A stretch of 64,000 bases of DNA from Breoghania sp037026715 (GTDB lineage Bacteria; Pseudomonadota; Alphaproteobacteria; Rhizobiales; Stappiaceae), in NCBI RefSeq assembly GCF_037026715.1, contig NZ_JBANCG010000002.1, positions 310,001 to 374,000 of the forward strand, read 5' to 3'. The position numbers were made by a program, and so were the translations under genes. Positions 42,523-49,757 of the stretch are shown here, piece by piece; the first letter of the stretch is position 1; each line of letters starts with the position of its first letter. The notes beneath the pieces were generated by a model. It was not told where the DNA came from. It did no database searches and saw only the letters and a program-made list of their open reading frames with translations.

Positions 42523-45500
42523 ATGTGCTTTGTGGAAATGGGCAGGGTCCCGAATACGGCTCCGAACCAGGGGGTAACCGGTGCGGTTTCGGCGCAGTCC
42601 CAGGCGGTCCATGGCGAAGAGGTGCAGCAGGCTCAGGGCAAGCTGAAATTCGCTCTTCTGGACAGCGGCATGGGCGGGGGCATGACCGCGGCTCATCTGA
42701 AGGGAGAGGTTCGCCAGCTGGGTTCCTATTTCTGCCTGCCGATCGGCGACAAGCAGCCGGCGGTTGCGGAAGCCTACACGGCGGTCATGGCGCTGTGGCC
42801 GATGATCATGCCCCTGGCCAATTCCAAGGGCGAGATGGATGGCAGGGTCGCCGAGAATGTCATCATCGCCTGCAACTCCGCCTCCGTGCGCAAGGAAGGG
42901 GCCGTCGATCTGATGGCCAAGTTCTGCGCTGAGCTTGCGAAAAACGATTTCGCAGGCGTTCAGGGCAGCGACGGGCCGAAGCCGCTGCCGCCGGCGGTCG
43001 AGCAGGGTCTGCGCGACCTTGCCCGTGACGTGCAGGATCAACAGGGCGGTGTCGAGGTCGGACACTTCAAGGCCTATTTTAAGACCCATGTCCACGAGAT
43101 CGTTTCCAAAACCGCCGAAAAAGGGGCGCTGGACGCGGTTGGCATGCTGGAAGATCGGCCGAAGAGCGGCGATCCTCTGTTTGTTCGCGTCGATTCGACC
43201 AACGGCACGGCGGGATCTGAATCCTACCCCACGAAGATGCTCGAAGCGCTTCGGGGTATGGAAGACAACGTTACGGACGTCCAGATCCTCGGTTCAGCCA
43301 AAAATCAGGGCGTCGGCGACACGGGCGATACGATCACCCATCATGTCATCTCCCTCAAGCTGAACGGCGAGGAGCGGACCATCGTCGTGGAAGGCCGGGG
43401 CAACCAGCCCTGGGTGAAGGCGGTGGAGGGCGGCACCGTCGAAACGGAAGGTGCTGAACTGGTTCGGGTCTCCAACGAGAACAGTGCGGCTGCGCTGGGC
43501 AAATCGATCGAGCACTTGAAGTCGGACACTCCGCGCGAAGGGGCCGACCCGGCGAAAGCGGCCGGTATCCTCGACGCGATGCGCGGTAACAATGACCGCC
43601 GCGTTGGCAATGAGGGTAACGAGGGCGTCACGCCCGACCTGTCGATGCTGTGCTGCACGCATTATCCGGCCATGAAGGGCGCGCTGGAGGCGAGTTACGG
43701 CGGGGGCGCAAGCCAATTCATCAATCAGGCGTCGATCGTCGCCACTCTGGTCTCGGACGATCTCGGCGTTCAATACGACGAAAACGCCGGCCCTCTCGAC
43801 CTCGCGCTGACCGTCGGCAGCATGAACTATGGCGGCGCGAATGAGACCATCCGTCCCTCCATCGCCAACGGTCTGACTTCGGCGACCGTGCTGGCGAACG
43901 TCTTGCAACGGACGATGGACGATGCCGGCGGCAACGAGGTGAATGCGCTGGGCTCGGTCAAGGTCTTCCATCAGAACCTGGAAAATGACCAGGCCGAGAA
44001 AGATGTGCGAATCTCCAACAGCGCGACGAATGCCGGCAGCTATCAGGAAGCCTTCGAACTGCTCCATCAGATGATGGTGACGGGGAACGACGAGATCGAG
44101 AGGTTCTACGCAGAGCAGAATCTGGCGAGGAATCCGGCATTCGGTCTTCCTTTGGATAATCCGAATTTCGATCCGGAAGCCCCGCGCTTCACGTTCGTCC
44201 CCAATGAACGCCTGAGCGCGCCCATCGGGCCGCGAACCGAAAACATGACCGAGACGGCGCAACAGCGTTCTACGGCTTTGGAGGACACGGACATGCCCGC
44301 CAAGCTGCAAAAGCTCGGCACGGTGATGACCCTTGGGGAAACCCGCGGCATCGACAAGATCGCCCCGCTCAATGACCAGGGCGCGCAACTAAGGGCGGCC
44401 ACGGCCCAGCTGATGGACGTCGTCATCCGCAATCGGGATGTCGGTAATATCGGCGATAGAGAACCCGTCGGCATCATGACCGGCTTTACGGTCGTGAACA
44501 ATGACACCCGTGCGCGGGTCGAGGGCGAAAACGATGGCCCTCCGGGTGCTGTCCTCATGGGCAACACCCTTCTGGACAAGGGCACGCCGGTCGCCTTCGT
44601 GACCGATCCGTCGGCGGAAGCCTCCCTTATCTCGTCCCTGCTGGGCGTTGGCCTCGCGACGCTGAAGCAGGGCGTCGATGCCGGTGATGGCAATCATAAG
44701 CTCCTCACGCGCAACGACGTTGACCTCAAGGCCGGGGTGAGCGTCATCGTTCCGGATGTCGCGGTTCCCAATGCGCCGCCTGAGGCGCTGTCCTCGGATC
44801 CGGAGGAGCGTGCAACACAGATCCGCGAGCGGCGCGAAGCCTCCCAGGAGGCGGTGCGTGAGGCGGGCGCGCGGCTCAAGGGCATGAACGTCAACACGAT
44901 GATCTCCATCGAACGGCCGAGCGTGACCGAACTCGATGGCGGTTCCTACAGCATGGTCGGTGTCGACGTCGCGCCCTTCAATCTCGACCTCAGCCCCCTG
45001 CTGGGCGACGACACACTCGACTTCCATCCGTTCACCATCGGCATCGGCGATGGCGGAAACGAGCTGGGCACCGGAGGCATCCAGTTCATGACGTCGGAAG
45101 GCCGCGATCATGAACTGCTGCCCTTCGTCAAGGGCGGTTCGGTGATAGGCGCGAAGAAGGACCTGGCAACCGATGTTATGCTGCTGAGCACCGTCTCCAA
45201 CAATGGCGGCATGGCGGTGTCCATGTCGCTGCTGGCTGGCTTGGCACAACATGACGAGCAGGATGTTGGCGAACAGCTCGATACGACAATCGATGCGTAT
45301 AACGCAACGATCGCCTATCTCGCCGAAAACGGCATGTCGATCGACGGCGTCAACAAGGAAAACCTGGACACGGTCGATGGTCGCCGGATGGGCACGCGCG
45401 AGGAAGCCGCTCAGAGATGGACGACGAACCAGGGCAGGGTCCCGCTTGGCATAGGCCCGGATTACACGACACAGGGTGGCAAATCGGGCAGCCCGAACGA

Positions 45501-45564
45501 CACCTCGCACAACGACACTTTCCTGCGGTTCCGGAACATCTTTGCTCCGGTGCCCGTGAACTGA
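42523..45564 (+). CDS. Candidate T3SS effector: glutamate racemase domain fused to D-glutamate cyclase domain
   Basis: A 1013-residue protein. Residues 1-40 are polar and disordered, as in secretion signals. The first half has the MurI-type motifs: LLDSGMGGG at 45-53, IIACNSAS with Cys117 and LCCTHYP with Cys378, the usual catalytic pair, but with about 150 extra residues between them. The second half has the DUF4392 D-glutamate cyclase blocks: GETRGI (605-610), MTGF (652-655), ENDGPPGA (669-676), SIERPS (795-800) and GIGDGGNELG (840-849). The predicted chain is L-Glu to D-Glu to 5-oxo-D-proline. Flanking CesT-like genes and the T3SS operon suggest it is injected. The ATG at 42523 has AGGAGA 7-10 bases upstream. 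Domain calls are strong; secretion is inferred. Confidence 0.83.
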   Translation: MCFVEMGRVPNTAPNQGVTGAVSAQSQAVHGEEVQQAQGKLKFALLDSGMGGGMTAAHLKGEVRQLGSYFCLPIGDKQPAVAEAYTAVMALWPMIMPLANSKGEMDGRVAENVIIACNSASVRKEGAVDLMAKFCAELAKNDFAGVQGSDGPKPLPPAVEQGLRDLARDVQDQQGGVEVGHFKAYFKTHVHEIVSKTAEKGALDAVGMLEDRPKSGDPLFVRVDSTNGTAGSESYPTKMLEALRGMEDNVTDVQILGSAKNQGVGDTGDTITHHVISLKLNGEERTIVVEGRGNQPWVKAVEGGTVETEGAELVRVSNENSAAALGKSIEHLKSDTPREGADPAKAAGILDAMRGNNDRRVGNEGNEGVTPDLSMLCCTHYPAMKGALEASYGGGASQFINQASIVATLVSDDLGVQYDENAGPLDLALTVGSMNYGGANETIRPSIANGLTSATVLANVLQRTMDDAGGNEVNALGSVKVFHQNLENDQAEKDVRISNSATNAGSYQEAFELLHQMMVTGNDEIERFYAEQNLARNPAFGLPLDNPNFDPEAPRFTFVPNERLSAPIGPRTENMTETAQQRSTALEDTDMPAKLQKLGTVMTLGETRGIDKIAPLNDQGAQLRAATAQLMDVVIRNRDVGNIGDREPVGIMTGFTVVNNDTRARVEGENDGPPGAVLMGNTLLDKGTPVAFVTDPSAEASLISSLLGVGLATLKQGVDAGDGNHKLLTRNDVDLKAGVSVIVPDVAVPNAPPEALSSDPEERATQIRERREASQEAVREAGARLKGMNVNTMISIERPSVTELDGGSYSMVGVDVAPFNLDLSPLLGDDTLDFHPFTIGIGDGGNELGTGGIQFMTSEGRDHELLPFVKGGSVIGAKKDLATDVMLLSTVSNNGGMAVSMSLLAGLAQHDEQDVGEQLDTTIDAYNATIAYLAENGMSIDGVNKENLDTVDGRRMGTREEAAQRWTTNQGRVPLGIGPDYTTQGGKSGSPNDTSHNDTFLRFRNIFAPVPVN

Positions 45565-45586
45565 AGATTGAAAAGGGAGGCATGCG

Positions 45587-46075
45587 ATGTCCTTGCCGCA
45601 AGCACTTGTTGATTTTTCGTCCCGCTGCGAGGCCCGTTTCGGGGCCGGGTCGGCCGGCTACAACGATGACGGCGCCTTTGTCGGCGTCGGCGAACGGGTG
45701 GTCCATGTCAATCTGGACCCGAACGCCAACCGGGTGGTGGTGTGGAGCGAACTGGAGAAGCCCGACCATGCCGGTTTCGATGTTCTCGAACGGGCGGCCA
45801 TGGCCTTTACCAGCGATGCGCTTCTCGCAAGAGGGCTGGTCGTCGGCATCAACCGCAACGCCGACCTGATCATGCTCGGCCGCAGCATCGACCAGGACGC
45901 GCTGGGCCTTGAGGCTGGCCTGGATCTGGTCGCCGAAGTGGCGGGGCAAGCCGAGGCCGCCGCCGCGATGCTGGCCCGGGCCGCGGCCAGCGCCAGCACG
46001 GGCGCCGGCAACGGTGCGGGCAACGGTGCCGGCTCCGGTGCCTCCGACGGCGATGCCGTCATCATCCATAACTGA
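45587..46075 (+). CDS. CesT-like chaperone with low-complexity tail
   Basis: A 162-residue protein 22 bp after the effector gene. The first 115 residues follow the class I chaperone pattern: helix MSLPQALVDFSSRCEARFG, strands FVGVGERVVHVNLDPNANRV and VVVWSEL, then GLVVGINRNADLIMLGRSID and a helix. The C-terminal 40 residues are Ala/Gly/Ser/Asn repeats (ASTGAGNGAGNGAGSGAS) that may be a flexible tail. Its place directly after the racemase-cyclase gene makes it the most likely cognate chaperone. The last codons coincide with the start of duplication copy 2. Confidence 0.6.
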   Translation: MSLPQALVDFSSRCEARFGAGSAGYNDDGAFVGVGERVVHVNLDPNANRVVVWSELEKPDHAGFDVLERAAMAFTSDALLARGLVVGINRNADLIMLGRSIDQDALGLEAGLDLVAEVAGQAEAAAAMLARAAASASTGAGNGAGNGAGSGASDGDAVIIHN

Positions 46076-46519
46076 TCGGCGCGAACCAGGAGGAAGCAAC
46101 ATCATGACGAGCGAAAACACCCGGTTCGCCGATTATGTCACCAAGTGCTGCGAGGTTCTGGGCCTGCCGGTCGGGTCCGTGGACGGCGACAGCTACATGT
46201 TCCAGGTGGGCGACCGCTGGATCGAGCTGAAGGCCAATGGGCGCGGCGATCTCGTGACCTTTGCGGCGATGGTCTACATGGCGCCGCCGGATGTGCCGGT
46301 GCGGGCGGATCTGGTCTGCGGCTTCAACGTCCACTACCTGTTCGACGGCGGCTTCTCGCTTCTGCACGACCGGGAGACGGAACGGCTCTATCTGTGCCGG
46401 GCGCACCGTCTGGAGACGCTCGATCCGCGCGCCATCCGTGATCAGCTCATCGATTTCGCCGACCGCGCCGCCAATGTCGGCACCTGGTACATCCGATCAA
46501 GCGAGGAGACCGCGCCCGC
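46055..46519 (+). repeat. 465-bp direct duplication, copy 2
   Basis: This matches 41603-42067 with an offset of 4452 bp. The left boundary lies inside the last codons of the preceding chaperone gene (GCCGTCATCAT), which suggests that the duplication carried the leader of the chaperone into the end of that gene. Confidence 0.85.
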
Positions 46520-46571
46520 ACGCCCGCCGGTGCCTTCCGGGGCGGAGCCCGGCAGTTTCCTCGGGCTCTGA
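46104..46571 (+). CDS. CesT-like type III secretion chaperone, paralogue 2
   Basis: A 155-residue near copy of the protein at 41652-42119. Over the first 137 residues only about seven differ (for example Ala22 to Pro, Ser27 to Asp, Ala46 to Gly); the tails after SEETAPA are unrelated. The same ribosome binding site GGAGGAAG precedes both. Near identity may mean recent duplication or gene conversion. The two could serve the two ends of the large effector or two different effectors. It is followed by a 140-bp gap without a gene. Confidence 0.65.
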   Translation: MTSENTRFADYVTKCCEVLGLPVGSVDGDSYMFQVGDRWIELKANGRGDLVTFAAMVYMAPPDVPVRADLVCGFNVHYLFDGGFSLLHDRETERLYLCRAHRLETLDPRAIRDQLIDFADRAANVGTWYIRSSEETAPARPPVPSGAEPGSFLGL

Positions 46572-46711
46572 AGGGGCGGCTTGCGGCGAAATCGCGGTCG
46601 CGCGCCAGTCCCTCGCGCCAGTCCCGCGCGGCCAGGTCTTCGATATGGAGAAAACGTCCGGAAAACCGGGCACGGTGCGGCCACGGCCGCGCCGGGGGGA
46701 GAGCATTGCCG

Positions 46712-47173
46712 ATGGGCGGATATCTGAACGACACACTCCTTGCCGCGCTCGCAGCCGATCCACGGGTCGGTGCTGTGGTCGCCGAGGGAGACGACCTCGT
46801 GCTGCGCATGGATGGGGAGATCCTTCGACTGACGCAGGACACGCAGAACGGACGGACCGTCTGCTGGGCCGATATCCGCATATTGCAGCCTTCGGAAATC
46901 GCCGGCGGGGCGGCGGCCGCGCGGCGCTACAACGCGACCGTTCAGCTCGAGAGCGGCCTGACCATGGGTTTCTTCCTGAAAGGCAACGCCCTTGTTCTCG
47001 GCAAGAGCCTGGACGTTCCGGAGATGGCGCCGGGCGAGGCCGCCGGGGTGGCGCATCGTGTCTGCGATGGTCTGCGCCCTGCACGTGCGCTGCTCGATGC
47101 GGTTCTTGAAGACGCGCGCTGCGACGATCGCCGGACCCTGCAACAGGGCGATGAGGCCCTGATACGGGTCTGA
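46712..47173 (+). CDS. CesT-like chaperone candidate
   Basis: A protein of about 153 residues with a helix-strand-strand-strand-helix-strand-strand-helix look. It has LNDTLLAALAADPRV, then LVLRMDGEILRLTQD, a central RRYNATVQLESGLTMGFF, LVLGKSLDVPEM, and a C-terminal helix AHRVCDGLRPARALLDAVLE. Size and pattern fit class I T3SS chaperones; sequence similarity to the neighbours is low. The ATG at 46712 was chosen; a TTG at 46706 in the same frame is closer to the GGGGGAGAG site. It lies in the chaperone block 29 bp before the next one. Confidence 0.55.
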   Translation: MGGYLNDTLLAALAADPRVGAVVAEGDDLVLRMDGEILRLTQDTQNGRTVCWADIRILQPSEIAGGAAAARRYNATVQLESGLTMGFFLKGNALVLGKSLDVPEMAPGEAAGVAHRVCDGLRPARALLDAVLEDARCDDRRTLQQGDEALIRV

Positions 47174-47201
47174 CCCCGACAGGCCGAGGAAAGGACATCG
47201 G

Positions 47202-47651
47202 ATGAGTACATCGCAGGACGCGTTCCGAAGCCTCGTCAGGGACTGCCTGATCGCCCGGGGGAAGATCCCCTCGCAGATCGAGGATGCGGACGACTACATG
47301 CTGGAGGCGCGCGGCCGGATCCTTCAGCTCCGGCTTGGCCCGGAGGGGACCATGCTTTTGTCGACGATGGTCTTCTACAACGAGAACGATGAGGCCCAGG
47401 TACGCGAAACGGCCATCGCGGAGTTCAACGCCTACCACCTGTTCGCCGGCGGCTACTGCCTGCATGTCGATGAACGCAGCAAGTCGCTCTACGTCGAGCA
47501 GGAATTGATGATCCGCCGCTTCGATGCGGAAGGCCTGCGCGAGCACATGGACGATTTCGCGGTCCGGGCGACGACCTGTTCGCGCTGGTACCTGCAGGAA
47601 CTGGTGGCGGCCGACGCCGCCGGGACGACGGATCAACTGGTCTTTGCCTGA
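47202..47651 (+). CDS. CesT-like chaperone candidate
   Basis: A 149-residue acidic protein: helix DAFRSLVRDCLIARGKI, strands DYMLEARGRILQLRLGPEG and MLLSTMVFYN, FNAYHLFAGGYCLHVDERSK, SLYVEQELMIRRFD, and helix LREHMDDFAVRATTCSRWYL. The FNAYHLFAGGYCLHVD segment aligns with FNVHYLFDGGFSLLHD of the paralogues at 41652 and 46104, so it is a diverged member of the same family. It precedes the Ser-rich candidate effector by 92 bp and is its likely chaperone. Confidence 0.62.
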   Translation: MSTSQDAFRSLVRDCLIARGKIPSQIEDADDYMLEARGRILQLRLGPEGTMLLSTMVFYNENDEAQVRETAIAEFNAYHLFAGGYCLHVDERSKSLYVEQELMIRRFDAEGLREHMDDFAVRATTCSRWYLQELVAADAAGTTDQLVFA

Positions 47652-47743
47652 ACGCTACCTGCCTGACCGCCACCTGCGTGACCGCCGTCCGCCTGAGCGT
47701 CGCCAAATGACATTTTCCGCATATGTTACGGGAGGACACGGTT

Positions 47744-49132
47744 GTGTGCCTGACGGGACCTACCAACAACAATCCGGCCGCGTCGCTTCAGGGAAGCCTT
47801 ATTCAGGGATCTTCCCGGCTCGACAGCAACAGCGACAGCGTAGACCTCAATGCCCGATCGATCAGTGCAAGCTCCTCCAACGGGATAAGGAACGGCTCGG
47901 GGCGTCTGGCAAGCGCAATGTCGTCGTCGATAAACCTGGGCGCGCAGGAGACCAGCTCTGCGCACGCGAGCCACAGTCGGTCATTTGACGGCGATGATTT
48001 TCTCGATGCTCTCAGCGAGGCTGATGACCAATCGGAGCATCTCAGCTTCGACGAGGGCAATCTTCTCAGCAGCAGCGGTTCGCGCTCTCGCAGCGGGGAA
48101 ACTTCGTCGAACATTGTCGAAGCATCCAGGGATGTCAACAGATCTTCTTCTTCCTCGTCAGAAATTCTTATAGTCGATCCGGATGAGAAAGAAAGCGAGA
48201 TATCTTCTACGATCTACCGTGCGTCGACATATTCAAGTGTCGAGTCGAGCGACTCTCAGAGTTCAGTTGAATACATACTCGATATTGCAACATCGGAAGA
48301 GGATCAGGGCCCCGGCGGTTGTTGCAATTGTCCGATCGACGTAGGACAGTCGTTGAAAGCCGGGCTTGTGCAGATGGTGTCAACGGCCTTTACCTTCGGC
48401 CTCAAGCCCTTGGTGGAAGAAGGGGCGAAGGCCATACTTGCCCCTGCCGTTGGCGAGGCCATCGCAGGCCCGATCGCGAGTGTCGTTGGCGGCGTATTCA
48501 TCGGAGTAATCCACACGACGGTTTCCACGACGGTTTCGAGTGTCATGAACTCATTGCTGTCGGCGACCACTTACACGCCAATGGACAATCAATTCCGCGA
48601 TGAACTGGTAACGCTCGACGCTCCGGTCACCGGTGCCTTCGTCGCAGCATATGCCTTGCGCGGCGGGCTCGTTGATGCGCAAGCGGACCCATGGGTCGAC
48701 GCTGCTTCAAAAACGGTTGCGTCTTTGCTGGGCGGGCTGGTCCAGGGTGTCGTTACCGACGTATTGAGGCAAGCGGTTTTCACAGAAGACTTTGATCAGG
48801 AACAACCGGCGCAATTTTCAGATATCAAGATTAAGGAAATAGCTGAAAAGGCGATCAAAAAGATAACCGAGAACGGAGAGAATGCCGGCCACGATTACTT
48901 CGGAAAGGTCGTGGGTGCCGTTGTCGGAAACATGATTGCGCCGCTAGTGGCGGGGCCGGATACAAGCGGCTGGGCACGCGGTGCACTCGGAATGACGACG
49001 TTTCTCGCATCGTGGTACGGCGGGGTTCATGGCGGAGCCTTCGTGGGCGATCAGATTGCTTCTCTGGTCCGGTACTTTGACGCAGCAAACGACCAGCCAA
49101 ACGCCAATGACGTTTCCTCAGAGACCGTGTGA
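47744..49132 (+). CDS. Candidate T3SS effector or translocator: Ser-rich N-terminus, glycine-zipper hydrophobic C-terminus
   Basis: About 462 residues, not recognised as a known family. Residues about 15-180 are Ser/Asp/Glu-rich and probably disordered. A GGCCNCP cysteine cluster lies near 191-197. The rest holds three glycine-zipper hydrophobic stretches: around 232-255 (AVGEAIAGPIASVVGGVFIG), 325-340 (ASLLGGLVQGVV), and 390-437. These could insert into membranes. The base composition is AT-richer than the neighbours. The GTG at 47744 has GGGAGGA 7 bases upstream and gives an N-terminus MCLTGPT; an ATG at 47723 in the same frame lacks a ribosome site. Place after a CesT-like gene supports export by the T3SS. 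Confidence 0.55.
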   Translation: MCLTGPTNNNPAASLQGSLIQGSSRLDSNSDSVDLNARSISASSSNGIRNGSGRLASAMSSSINLGAQETSSAHASHSRSFDGDDFLDALSEADDQSEHLSFDEGNLLSSSGSRSRSGETSSNIVEASRDVNRSSSSSSEILIVDPDEKESEISSTIYRASTYSSVESSDSQSSVEYILDIATSEEDQGPGGCCNCPIDVGQSLKAGLVQMVSTAFTFGLKPLVEEGAKAILAPAVGEAIAGPIASVVGGVFIGVIHTTVSTTVSSVMNSLLSATTYTPMDNQFRDELVTLDAPVTGAFVAAYALRGGLVDAQADPWVDAASKTVASLLGGLVQGVVTDVLRQAVFTEDFDQEQPAQFSDIKIKEIAEKAIKKITENGENAGHDYFGKVVGAVVGNMIAPLVAGPDTSGWARGALGMTTFLASWYGGVHGGAFVGDQIASLVRYFDAANDQPNANDVSSETV

Positions 49133-49282
49133 AGGGCAGGAGAAAACCCTGTTCCCATCGATTTCTCCACCGTGAGCCTGACGTTCGGTTCCCGGACGCT
49201 TGTCCCGGGCGGCGCGGACCGTTGCGCTGCGAACGCTCGGAGCGGGTTGAGGCAACCGCCGGTAAATCAAGGGTGCTCTGTG

Positions 49283-49738
49283 ATGGACGCAACTCCGGCA
49301 ACCGATCACGACATCGATGTTGTTTTCGCCCGTCTCGATCCGGAATCGGCCCGCGAAATCGATCTCGCCGGTTCCGACATGGCGCAGGCGCGCGAAATGT
49401 TCTCTCGCCTGGCTTCCATCGGACAGGCCGATGCGATCCGGCATGAAGGCGAGGTGCTCGCCGTTTTCGCCTGGTCGGTCCGTGACGGCGCGATCGAGAC
49501 GGGGTTTCTCGCAAAGGAACGGTTCTTCCGTCCCGACATCCCCTCCGTGCGCTTTCTGGCCAGGCACTTCCGCGCCTTGCAGGACCGGTGCGGCGGAATT
49601 CCGCTGGTTTCCCATTCCTATTCGCAGCGCGCCTCCGCGCCGCGCTGGTTCGATCTGATCGGCTACGACCTCGTCGCGAGCAACGGGCCCTGCCGCACCT
49701 ACCGGCTGCCGAAACGCTCCGCCGCGCCGCAGCGATAA
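49283..49738 (+). CDS. Unrecognised protein between effector block and T3SS operon
   Basis: A 151-residue protein. MAQAREMFSRLASIGQAD, HEGEVLAVFAWSVRDGAIET and a C-terminal SAPRWFDLIGYDLVASNGP resemble the layout of GNAT-like acyltransferases or phage acyltransferase-like proteins, where a bulge ends in a GF/GY motif. No acetyl-CoA binding Q/RxxGxG/A motif is seen, so this is tentative. The ATG at 49283 was chosen; the frame is open 111 bases further upstream with an atypical composition. It converges on sctU with 19 bp between the stops. A modifier or accessory effector is possible. Confidence 0.55.
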   Translation: MDATPATDHDIDVVFARLDPESAREIDLAGSDMAQAREMFSRLASIGQADAIRHEGEVLAVFAWSVRDGAIETGFLAKERFFRPDIPSVRFLARHFRALQDRCGGIPLVSHSYSQRASAPRWFDLIGYDLVASNGPCRTYRLPKRSAAPQR

Positions 49739-49757
49739 CGGCTGCCGCACACTGGCG

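Noticed and set aside
45965..46075. Ala/Gly/Ser/Asn-rich end of the 162-residue chaperone as a frameshift artefact
   Set aside because: The tail is in frame, ends at a normal stop and shows a regular repeat; paralogues also have variable low-complexity tails.
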